Assembly: GCA_002337045.1 (NCBI GenBank)
Contig: DDFF01000015.1
Location: 1-64,000 of the forward strand
DNA length: 64,000 nucleotides
Reading direction: 5' to 3'
Source of the DNA: Bacteroidetes bacterium UBA1935
GTDB taxonomy: Bacteria > Bacteroidota > Bacteroidia > Chitinophagales > Chitinophagaceae
Below, piece after piece: positions 1-6,891 of the stretch (positions are counted from its first letter, which is position 1; each line of letters starts with the position of its first letter). The notes below the pieces were generated by a model. It had not been told where the DNA came from. It saw nothing but the letters and a program-made list of their open reading frames with translations, and searched no databases. Made by a program: the position numbers and the translations under genes.

Positions 1-19
1 AGAGTAGGTAGCCGCCATA
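1..19 (+). rRNA. rrf: 3' end of 5S ribosomal RNA (partial)
   Basis: The first bases, AGAGTAGGTAGCCGCCA, match the conserved 3' end of bacterial 5S rRNA (GGGAGAGTAGG followed by the strand that closes helix I). A strong terminator follows within 15 bases, as expected at the end of an rRNA operon. Only the last bases are in the window, so the call rests on a short match plus context. The 16S and 23S genes would lie to the left. Confidence 0.6.
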
Positions 20-30
20 TTTATTCTACA

Positions 31-66
31 CCGTCGGACTGTAACTACAGTTCGGCGGTTTTTTTT
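31..66 (+). terminator. Rho-independent terminator of the rRNA operon
   Basis: A 13-base arm (31-43) pairs with 46-58, allowing two G-U pairs, and is followed directly by a run of eight T. It sits just after the 5S rRNA end and points rightward. Confidence 0.8.
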
Positions 67-153
67 GCACTTAACAACCCACTCAATAACAGTGAGCGCA
101 CGTGTGAATGTAATAGACTTGATAGAGATGAATTTCTTACCTACCTTTCATTT

Positions 154-585
154 ATGGGCATTATCATTCGGAAAGCTTTACTGACAGATGCAGCTGTAAT
201 TAATGAACTATCAAAACAACTCGGCTACGAAAATACAATTACGGATACGAGCTCTTACTTATCATCACTTATCTATCTACCTAATGAAGAAATAATAGTA
301 GCTGAACATAATGCCCTACCTATCGCTTGGATGCAATTGTCATTAATGTTTAGAATAGAGTCGGGCTATTTTGTGGAAATTACAGGACTTGTAGTAGATG
401 AAAACTACCGTTCATTGGGGATTGGTAATATGCTTATTGACTATGCAAGGAATCGGACGCAAGCAAAAGGTATCAAAAAATTAAGAGTAAGGACAAATAT
501 TGTCCGTCAGCGTACACATGCTTTTTACGAACGTAATGGATTTACGTTACGTAAAGAACAGAGAGTGTATGAAATGAATTTGTAG
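154..585 (+). CDS. GNAT family N-acetyltransferase
   Basis: A 143-residue GNAT-fold protein, expected to move an acetyl group from acetyl-CoA to an amine on a small molecule or protein. The acetyl-CoA pyrophosphate loop is RSLGIG (residues 86-91), preceded by the hydrophobic strand ITGLVVD. HAFYERNGF (122-130) is the usual C-terminal motif before the last strand. The length is normal for a single-domain GNAT. The substrate cannot be told from sequence. It is a stand-alone gene after the rRNA operon and converges with the gene at 589. A TACCTTTC box just before the start resembles a Bacteroidota -7 element. Confidence 0.88.
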   Translation: MGIIIRKALLTDAAVINELSKQLGYENTITDTSSYLSSLIYLPNEEIIVAEHNALPIAWMQLSLMFRIESGYFVEITGLVVDENYRSLGIGNMLIDYARNRTQAKGIKKLRVRTNIVRQRTHAFYERNGFTLRKEQRVYEMNL

Positions 586-588
586 TGA

Positions 589-1239
589 TTAAAACTTATT
601 CTTTTTCCTGAAATCTCCCCTCTTCCAGGCTTCAAAAAACTCTGCCCAAGCAATCGGGTTAAATAAGTTTGTTGGTTTTTGCTGACCGTAATAGACCGCA
701 TTCTGAGATTGTATCTGCTGATATGCAGCCTGATTTTCTCTACCGTCTCTCGGGAGGCTATATGCAAGCGCACGCAACATTAACGCATTTGTATTACGTC
801 GTGCAATCTCGTATTTATCATCTGGAATATTCCAGTGTTTGAAGGCATAGTCAAACTGTTCTCTCGAAGGTAAAGGTTTGATGATAGTTTCAGGCAGGTA
901 GAATGTGTCTTGTACCATTAGCTGAATCATTGAAAAGTAATGACCCTTAATATCTTTCGGTACCACATACTCCTTAAGACGAAAACCAATTTCTGAAAAT
1001 TGAAGGGTGTCACCCTTGTACACTACAATAGAGAATACACCTTTTTCGCTCGACTCTACACCACGATTTTTGTTTTTAACCATCACAACAACATTGGGTA
1101 CAGCCCTCAGACTGTCTGCAGTCATTGTTACACCATTTATCTGAATGATGTTCTCATAAGGATCTTGCGCAATTGCAGCGTATACTATAGTAATACTGCA
1201 TATAAGAGTAAAAACTAAGTGCCTTGTGTACTGTATCAT
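589..1239 (-). CDS. Secreted protein with carboxypeptidase-like regulatory domain
   Basis: The reading frame extends upstream to 1356, but the start at 1239 gives a clean signal peptide (MIQYTRHLVFTLICSITIVY, then AAIAQ), so it is preferred; the product is 216 residues. After the signal, residues about 30-105 look like the CarboxypepD_reg/transthyretin-type beta-sandwich found in Bacteroidota surface proteins (VVVMVKNKNRGVESSEKGVF, then GDTLQFSEIGF). The C-terminal half is mostly helical and of unknown function, ending in a basic tail (RGDFRKKNKF). Probably periplasmic or outer-membrane associated. It converges with the GNAT gene with 3 bases between them. Confidence 0.75.
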   Translation of the reverse strand: MIQYTRHLVFTLICSITIVYAAIAQDPYENIIQINGVTMTADSLRAVPNVVVMVKNKNRGVESSEKGVFSIVVYKGDTLQFSEIGFRLKEYVVPKDIKGHYFSMIQLMVQDTFYLPETIIKPLPSREQFDYAFKHWNIPDDKYEIARRNTNALMLRALAYSLPRDGRENQAAYQQIQSQNAVYYGQQKPTNLFNPIAWAEFFEAWKRGDFRKKNKF

Positions 1240-1343
1240 ACCAATCAAAGTTAAGCTACTTTCACGGCATCTATATACATTAGCGCAATCTAAATGCAAT
1301 AGGCGTATCAGTATTATTTTATACAAAGAAAGCGGGTATGATG

Positions 1344-1351
1344 TATTTTTG
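1344..1351 (+). promoter_or_regulatory. Putative -7 box for mrp (TATTTTTG)
   Basis: Perfect match to the Bacteroidota -7 consensus TAnnTTTG, 34 bases before the mrp start. No clear TTG element is seen at the right distance upstream, so the call is tentative. Confidence 0.4.
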
Positions 1352-1385
1352 CACACTCCACATCCACTATTAACAAAGGTTTAGT

Positions 1386-2486
1386 ATGATAACGAAAGAA
1401 GCGGTATTAAAGGCGTTGAGCAATGTACAGGAACCCGACTTGGGCAAAGATCTTGTAACGCTTAACATGATACAGGATATAGAAATTGATGGCAAAAACG
1501 TGACATTTACGGTCGTGCTTACTACGCCTGCTTGCCCGTTGAAGGAAATGATTGAAAAAGCATGTGTAAATGCTATTCATATACTTGTTGATAAGGAGGC
1601 AGTTGTAAAAGTAAATATGACTGCTAATGTAGGTTCCAATCGTAAAGACAATAAAGCTGTATTGTCTGGCGTGAAGAATATCATTATGGTAGCATCGGGC
1701 AAGGGAGGCGTAGGTAAATCTACAGTGTCAGTAAACCTTGCACTGGGCTTGGCGCAAGAGGGTGCGAAAGTAGGTCTACTTGATGCAGATATATATGGTC
1801 CTTCTATTCCCATTATGTTGGGTATTCGCGATGAACGCCCGAAGATGATGGATGTTGATGGTAAGGGAATGATAGTGCCTATTGAGCGCTATGGTATCAA
1901 AGCTATGTCTATCGGTTTGCTGGTTGATGAAAAGCAGGCTGTGATATGGAGAGGGCCTATGGCAAGCTCTGCATTGAAACAATTTGTATCAGACGTGTAT
2001 TGGGGTGAGTTGGACTATCTGGTGATAGACCTTCCGCCGGGTACAGGTGATGTACACCTCACATTAGTGCAAGCAGTACCTGTCACAGGCGCAGTGATAG
2101 TATCTACGCCGCAAGCTGTTGCAGCTGCAGATGCCAAGAAAGCAATCATGATGTTCAAGCAGCCAAATATTAATATTCCGATACTGGGTATTATTGAAAA
2201 TATGGCATACTTCACACCTGCTGAGCTTCCTGAAAATAAATATTACATCTTTGGTAAAGGCGGTGCGCAGCAAATGGCAGAGCAGTTTGACCTGCCGTTC
2301 CTTGGTGAAGTACCATTGGTGCAAAGCATTCGTGAGGGCGGTGACAGGGGCATACCTGCAATCCTTGATGATGAATCGCTGACACAGGAAATATTTGCAA
2401 CACTTACACAAAAAGTAGCAAGGAATATTTCAATACGTAATGCAGACCTTGAACCAACAAAAGTTGTAGAGATTACACACTATTAG
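1386..2486 (+). CDS. mrp: Mrp/NBP35-family iron-sulfur carrier ATPase
   Basis: A 366-residue P-loop ATPase thought to carry and deliver Fe-S clusters in the cytosol. Residues 1-85 form a MIP18/DUF59 domain with a Cys in TTPACPL (C50). The deviant Walker A GKGGVGKS is at 105-112, followed by DADIYGPSIP and DLPPGTGDVHLT, both diagnostic for Mrp/ApbC. The C-terminal CxxC that usually binds the bridging cluster in Mrp proteins is not present: the segment after ENMAYF reads TPAELPENKYY. This appears typical of Bacteroidota homologues, but it bears on how the cluster is held. The 3' end overlaps the convergent gene at 2473 by 14 bases. Confidence 0.93.
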   Translation: MITKEAVLKALSNVQEPDLGKDLVTLNMIQDIEIDGKNVTFTVVLTTPACPLKEMIEKACVNAIHILVDKEAVVKVNMTANVGSNRKDNKAVLSGVKNIIMVASGKGGVGKSTVSVNLALGLAQEGAKVGLLDADIYGPSIPIMLGIRDERPKMMDVDGKGMIVPIERYGIKAMSIGLLVDEKQAVIWRGPMASSALKQFVSDVYWGELDYLVIDLPPGTGDVHLTLVQAVPVTGAVIVSTPQAVAAADAKKAIMMFKQPNINIPILGIIENMAYFTPAELPENKYYIFGKGGAQQMAEQFDLPFLGEVPLVQSIREGGDRGIPAILDDESLTQEIFATLTQKVARNISIRNADLEPTKVVEITHY

Positions 2487-3828
2487 TGCTACGCTTTTTG
2501 TTATGTATTACTGATAATATCAATAGCATGGCACAAAGTGGTATCAACCATATCACTTTGGCGCCATAGCGTCCGTTATACAATGAGAATGTTGCGCATT
2601 GCGCAGCGTTGATACATACTCCCAACAGTGTGACAAACAAGAAGGTAAATTGATTGCGGTTTATTAATCTGCGGTATCGTACAGATACGAATGCTATAAT
2701 GGCTAATGAGCATATAATTGTAATGGCTGATACCCGATTTATGGACGTGATTACCGTTGCCAGTTTGCCGTTATTTTGTTTTGAATGTATATAGTCAGTA
2801 GCCTCGGCGTTTGATACAAATTTGTTGATGTGCTTGTAAATACTGTTGGTATCAGTAAGAGGTTCATTGCCATCTCCTACATTGAATTTTGCTGCCTGCA
2901 ACAGTGTATGATGGAATGATTCTTTTGCAAAATGCCAGTTGTAAGGGTAAGTTGTAAGTATGCCTGTATTGATTTTACTACATGCTTCTCTGGCTTCTGT
3001 CCATCCCCCCATTTTGGCCAAAGGACCTTCTGCATTCCAGAGAAAATAGTCTGAATCAGTAGTTATATCATCTTTATACTTACACATTTCGTATTTGATA
3101 TTTCCGCAAACTGCTTGCAGATATTCTGTTACTATGCCTTTGTTAATCATGGCAGCTGTCATAAATGCGGCCGAAGACTTTGAGAACACAGATGCATTAA
3201 TCGCAAAGGTAGATACCGATAGTAGTGCCATAATGTATATACTACGTACCTGCTTCTTTATTGTGGATTGTTCAAATAACAGCTTTCGTAATAGCCATAT
3301 CAGTAATAAAATACACAAGCTTACAGATAAATGAGATGCATGTGTTGCTGCTGTTACAAAGAATACCACGTACAATAATACCGGTGTTTTTTGTTGTGTT
3401 GCTGGCATATTTAAAATACAAGCAACAGACAATAGCATTATGGGTGTGTATATATCGGCAATAAGCTCACTTGTTACCCATGAAACTGTTGATAATAATG
3501 CTAGCAGAATGGCTATAACGGATGTTGTTATTTGTGAGGCCGTAACTATTGTTGATGTTATACAAGCCCTAATGATATAGCGGATAAGTATTGCCTGCAT
3601 TATGATTACAGTCCATAAACTAAGTCCGTTTATACTAAACAAGCGTGTAAGTATTCCGTAAGTAATGGGGCGGTCAGTAGGTACTTCCAATACAAATCCC
3701 GATTCTATATAAGTGCCTGAGTCAGGATTTACTATAGGATACCCGTTAATTAGAGCAGGCATGCATAGAGCCACAATGCTTACTATAAATAGCAGTAGTT
3801 CTAAGTTTTTTGACTGAGAAGCTCTCAT
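2473..3828 (-). CDS. Multi-pass membrane protein, possible GT-C-like glycosyltransferase
   Basis: 451 residues with about ten hydrophobic segments spread along the whole length. The first loop after TM1 contains NPDSGTYI, an acidic motif in the place where GT-C glycosyltransferases (Dol-P-Man or undecaprenyl-sugar users) keep catalytic acids; this is suggestive only. A large hydrophilic loop (about residues 225-340) lies between TM bundles, and the C terminus is basic (HNKKRSTNSV). Last gene of the leftward operon that begins with the PIG-L deacetylase; 17 bases follow the preceding stop. Family not recognised with certainty. Confidence 0.7.
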   Translation of the reverse strand: MRASQSKNLELLLFIVSIVALCMPALINGYPIVNPDSGTYIESGFVLEVPTDRPITYGILTRLFSINGLSLWTVIIMQAILIRYIIRACITSTIVTASQITTSVIAILLALLSTVSWVTSELIADIYTPIMLLSVACILNMPATQQKTPVLLYVVFFVTAATHASHLSVSLCILLLIWLLRKLLFEQSTIKKQVRSIYIMALLSVSTFAINASVFSKSSAAFMTAAMINKGIVTEYLQAVCGNIKYEMCKYKDDITTDSDYFLWNAEGPLAKMGGWTEAREACSKINTGILTTYPYNWHFAKESFHHTLLQAAKFNVGDGNEPLTDTNSIYKHINKFVSNAEATDYIHSKQNNGKLATVITSINRVSAITIICSLAIIAFVSVRYRRLINRNQFTFLFVTLLGVCINAAQCATFSLYNGRYGAKVIWLIPLCAMLLILSVIHNKKRSTNSV

Positions 3829-3845
3829 GTAAATAAAGATAATCC

Positions 3846-4169
3846 TTAATCAGGAAAATTATATCGAACACCATTCGCTTCGATATACTCTCTGATGCGT
3901 TGAATAATCAACTCATTATTTTCAGAGCGCGCAATAATGATAACATCGTAGCCCGTTCCTTTATATGATGCTAATGCCTCTGTGGGATTGTTATTTGCAG
4001 TATATGCTTCAAGAAACATTTCACAGTCTTCTCTCTCGAAAGGCGCTACAGCAACGTGTTCTACCTCGCACCTCAGTGCTTCATTTGTATGTATTATCAA
4101 CTCTGTGCCTTCAAGGTCTTCAAAGTCTTCGCGTATTTCTTCCGCTTCTTCTTGTGTAAATGCCGTCAT
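3846..4169 (-). CDS. Small acidic protein of unknown function
   Basis: 107 residues, strongly acidic at the N terminus (EEAEEIREDFEDLEG). The central part has alternating strands and helices (ELIIHTNEALRCEVEHVAV; YDVIIIARSENN), consistent with a small alpha/beta domain. No signal peptide or membrane segment, so probably cytosolic. It sits between a GNAT gene (17 bases upstream) and the multi-pass membrane protein (17 bases downstream) and is probably co-transcribed with both. I do not recognise the family. Confidence 0.7.
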   Translation of the reverse strand: MTAFTQEEAEEIREDFEDLEGTELIIHTNEALRCEVEHVAVAPFEREDCEMFLEAYTANNNPTEALASYKGTGYDVIIIARSENNELIIQRIREYIEANGVRYNFPD

Positions 4170-4186
4170 AGGTATTTGCTAAATAG

Positions 4187-4681
4187 CTACAAAGTAAGTG
4201 TATAAAGCCAATATCGTTTGCCGAATATTGGAGGTATTTCTTTTTCAATGCTAAAACCGATATTTTCATAGATGTGCCTTGCTGCATCCATGAATTCGGA
4301 TGTGTGTAGTGCTATAGTTTGTTCGCCGTTTGCTTTGGCAGCAGTTATGCACATATCTACCAGATTGTACGCAATACCTTTGCCAATATATTCCGGATGT
4401 ACGCCTAGCTTACGAATATAGCATTGATCTGCACTGTATATGTTGGTTGGATTGCCGCTCGGCACAAGGAATATCATACCCACAATAGACTCGCCATCTT
4501 TGCAAATAAATGTTTGTGCTTTATTAATAAGCTCTTGCAGTGCGTCTAGGTCTTGCAGGTTCGATTTCATGGTTTGCCATTCATCTCCAAGCGTTTTCTC
4601 AAACACACCGTAAGACTGAAGCCCAAGTTTATATAACTGTTGAGCATCTGATAAAGTGCCGAGTGTATAGATAAGGTTCAT
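4187..4681 (-). CDS. GNAT family N-acetyltransferase
   Basis: 164 residues with GNAT features: the core strand CYIRKLGVHPEYIGKGIAYN contains the acetyl-CoA loop (Q/RxxGxG/A in the form YIGKGIA), followed by the helix LVDMCITAAKANG, then IALHTSEFMDAARHIYENIGF, the standard C-terminal motif. The start codon overlaps the symporter stop by one base (TAATG), pointing to translational coupling. The acceptor substrate is unknown. Confidence 0.87.
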   Translation of the reverse strand: MNLIYTLGTLSDAQQLYKLGLQSYGVFEKTLGDEWQTMKSNLQDLDALQELINKAQTFICKDGESIVGMIFLVPSGNPTNIYSADQCYIRKLGVHPEYIGKGIAYNLVDMCITAAKANGEQTIALHTSEFMDAARHIYENIGFSIEKEIPPIFGKRYWLYTLTL

Positions 4682-6351
4682 TATTTTGATTTTGTGGGTA
4701 CTAAATAGCTAATAGCAACGACAAGCAATGCGCCAATTGCATTCAGCCAAAGGAAAGATATTACATCTGCTATATAGATAGCTATTACAATCAGTTCTGT
4801 TATCAGCGCAGCAATAAACACGGCATTCCCTTTTACGTTCTTTACATAAAACGCTACGAGGAATATACCCAAGATAGTGCCATAGAAAAGTGAACCAAGA
4901 ATATTCACTGCCTCTATCAATGACCCCATACGTGTAGCAAACATAGCTACAGCAATGCAGAAGATACCCCATACAAGTGTATGCCATCTGCCAAGGCTCA
5001 GTTGTTTTGCTTCACTGAGCGGCTCCTTGTTATTTAGTAGTTGTATATCTATCAATGAAGAAGACGCAAGCGAATTGATAGCGGCAGATATTGAGCCCCA
5101 TGATGCAAGGAATATCACCGCGAAAAGTAATCCCACCAACCCTCTCGGGAGGTTGTGTTTCACAAAGTAGAGGAATATATAGTTGGTATCACTATTGTCT
5201 TTGCTATGCCCGTAGCGTGTTATGCGGCTCTTTACAGTATCTCTTATGGATTGTATGGTAGCCTGTGTTTCCTTGAATTTCTGTAGTGTAGATGCACTGT
5301 TTAAATTTTGCTTTCTCTCTTTTGCAAGCTTTGTCGCTTGTTGTTCATAGTTGTTGTGCAATACTTTATATTGTTGTTCCAACTGTGTTACTTCTTCGGT
5401 ATTAGCTGCTTTGTAAGATGTGTAAGCACTATCGTTAAAATAAAGTGGTGCAGGTTTGTAGCTATACAGTGCAAATAGCAATGCACCAATCAGTAGTATG
5501 CCAAATTGCATGGGTATCTTTACCATGCCATTCATCAGCAGGCCCCTGCGACTTTCTGTTGTGTCTTTGCCTGATATGTATCTGCCTACCTGACTTTGGT
5601 CTGTTCCAAAATAGGAGAGTGCAAGAAAGAAACCACCAATAACGCCACTCCATATATTATACTTGCCCTTCCAACTAAAATCCGTCGTTATCACATTCAG
5701 CTTTCCCGATTTGCCCGCCACATATAAGGCATCGCCCATACTGATGCCCTGTGGCAAGTCTGCAACAATAAGGTATCCTGCAATAGCTATCGCGGATAAG
5801 ATAATGAGGAATTGCAGTTTCTGTGTATGTGCCACTGCCTTAGCGCCACCTGTATAAGTATATATAATCAACAGGCCGCCTGTAATGATATTGGTCAGAT
5901 AGATATTCCACCCCATGATAGAGGATAGAATAATGGACGGTGCGTAGATACTGATACCTGTAGAAAGACCCCTTGATAATAGAAAGAGTACAGATGTAAG
6001 TACTCTTGTTTTCCTGTCAAATCTCGTTTCCAGGTATTCGTATGCAGTATAAACATTTAGCTTTTGAAAAATGGGAATGAACGTAATGCTGATGACAACC
6101 ATGGCAATTGGCAAACCAAAATAGTATTGCACAAAACGCATCCCGTCTGTATATGCCTGCCCCGGTGCAGATAAAAAAGTAATGGCACTGGCTTGCGTTG
6201 CCATAATACCCAATAACACTACATACCAAGGCATATTCTTATCGGCCAACAGGTAGGTTTGGCTGCCGTGCTGGTTGCGCCCTTTATACACACCATATGC
6301 TATGATGCCGATAAGCGTTAATAATAATATGCCCCAGTCGAGTGTACTCAT
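4681..6351 (-). CDS. Sodium:solute symporter (SSS family)
   Basis: About 556 residues from MSTLDW, with around 13 transmembrane segments, a typical SSS (SLC5) length. The sequence has the N-terminal ADKNMPW and TQASAITFLSAPGQAY motifs of the family, where TM1 and the Na+-binding region lie, and SFGTDQSQVGRY-like sequence (ALSYFGTDQSQVGRYISG) in the middle. A hydrophilic, probably coiled insertion (about residues 315-375) sits between TMs. The frame is open to a start at 6381, but 6351 is preferred: it matches the family N terminus and makes an ATGA overlap with the small membrane peptide upstream. Substrate unknown; neighbours (PIG-L deacetylase, two-domain operon) hint at an amino sugar or sugar, but this is inference. 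Confidence 0.9.
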   Translation of the reverse strand: MSTLDWGILLLTLIGIIAYGVYKGRNQHGSQTYLLADKNMPWYVVLLGIMATQASAITFLSAPGQAYTDGMRFVQYYFGLPIAMVVISITFIPIFQKLNVYTAYEYLETRFDRKTRVLTSVLFLLSRGLSTGISIYAPSIILSSIMGWNIYLTNIITGGLLIIYTYTGGAKAVAHTQKLQFLIILSAIAIAGYLIVADLPQGISMGDALYVAGKSGKLNVITTDFSWKGKYNIWSGVIGGFFLALSYFGTDQSQVGRYISGKDTTESRRGLLMNGMVKIPMQFGILLIGALLFALYSYKPAPLYFNDSAYTSYKAANTEEVTQLEQQYKVLHNNYEQQATKLAKERKQNLNSASTLQKFKETQATIQSIRDTVKSRITRYGHSKDNSDTNYIFLYFVKHNLPRGLVGLLFAVIFLASWGSISAAINSLASSSLIDIQLLNNKEPLSEAKQLSLGRWHTLVWGIFCIAVAMFATRMGSLIEAVNILGSLFYGTILGIFLVAFYVKNVKGNAVFIAALITELIVIAIYIADVISFLWLNAIGALLVVAISYLVPTKSK

Positions 6352-6452
6352 TGCCAGTATTGCGTAAACAGGTAATAGCAAACAATTTGTACTAGTAGAA
6401 ATACTAATACAATGCTATATTGTAGTCGCCACTTTGCCTTGTTCTCTATCAT
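6348..6452 (-). CDS. 34-residue membrane peptide, putative small partner of the symporter
   Basis: Short frame between the lipoprotein gene and the symporter. It encodes 34 residues: a basic N terminus (MIENKAKWRLQYS) and one hydrophobic helix (IVLVFLLVQIVCYYLF), ending TQYWQ. It starts 6 bases after the lipoprotein stop, and its TGA overlaps the symporter ATG (ATGA). The layout recalls small subunits encoded ahead of some SSS transporters (for example the DUF997 YhdT-PanF pair), but the sequence is much shorter and homology is not claimed. The Trp- and Tyr-rich ends suit an inner-membrane helix. Confidence 0.6.
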   Translation of the reverse strand: MIENKAKWRLQYSIVLVFLLVQIVCYYLFTQYWQ

Positions 6453-6458
6453 ACAAGA

Positions 6459-6878
6459 CTAATTAATCTTTGTTCCAGTGTAATTGTATTGTGTTCCACC
6501 ACCCAAGCCGCCTGTTTGATAGTAGAGATAGACAATTTTCTTGGTTGGGCTATAACGTATATTTGCCCCATATCCGGAAGATTGAATCTGAGTGTACAGA
6601 TTGTAAAAACTATCAATGCTTCTGATTTTCAGCTCATAGTTTAGTGTTGTAACCGCACTGTCATTTTTATAAAGTATGGGGAAGGTTGTATCGCTAACTG
6701 TAAAAGTTGTATCTCTAAAACCACTCCAGGATCTTATTTTTCTGCTCCATTTATAATTTCCGACAATAAGATTTATATCATATTGTTTCGCTGGGATAAC
6801 AGTTGCTTTCTCATGTTCGCAAGATTGGAGTAAACATGAAATAAATACTAGTATAGGGATTAATATGGATTTTTTCAT
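6459..6878 (-). CDS. Putative lipoprotein of unknown function
   Basis: 139 residues. The N terminus is a lipoprotein signal (MKKSILIPILVFISCLLQSC); the lipobox LLQSC puts the lipidated Cys at residue 20, followed by EHEK. The rest is rich in beta strands and aromatic residues (YKWSRKIRSW, IRYSPTKKIVYLYYQTGG), suggesting a small beta-sandwich or barrel-like domain anchored in the outer membrane. Second gene of the PIG-L operon, 13 bases after the deacetylase stop. Confidence 0.75.
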   Translation of the reverse strand: MKKSILIPILVFISCLLQSCEHEKATVIPAKQYDINLIVGNYKWSRKIRSWSGFRDTTFTVSDTTFPILYKNDSAVTTLNYELKIRSIDSFYNLYTQIQSSGYGANIRYSPTKKIVYLYYQTGGLGGGTQYNYTGTKIN

Positions 6879-6891
6879 AACTGTAATTTAG

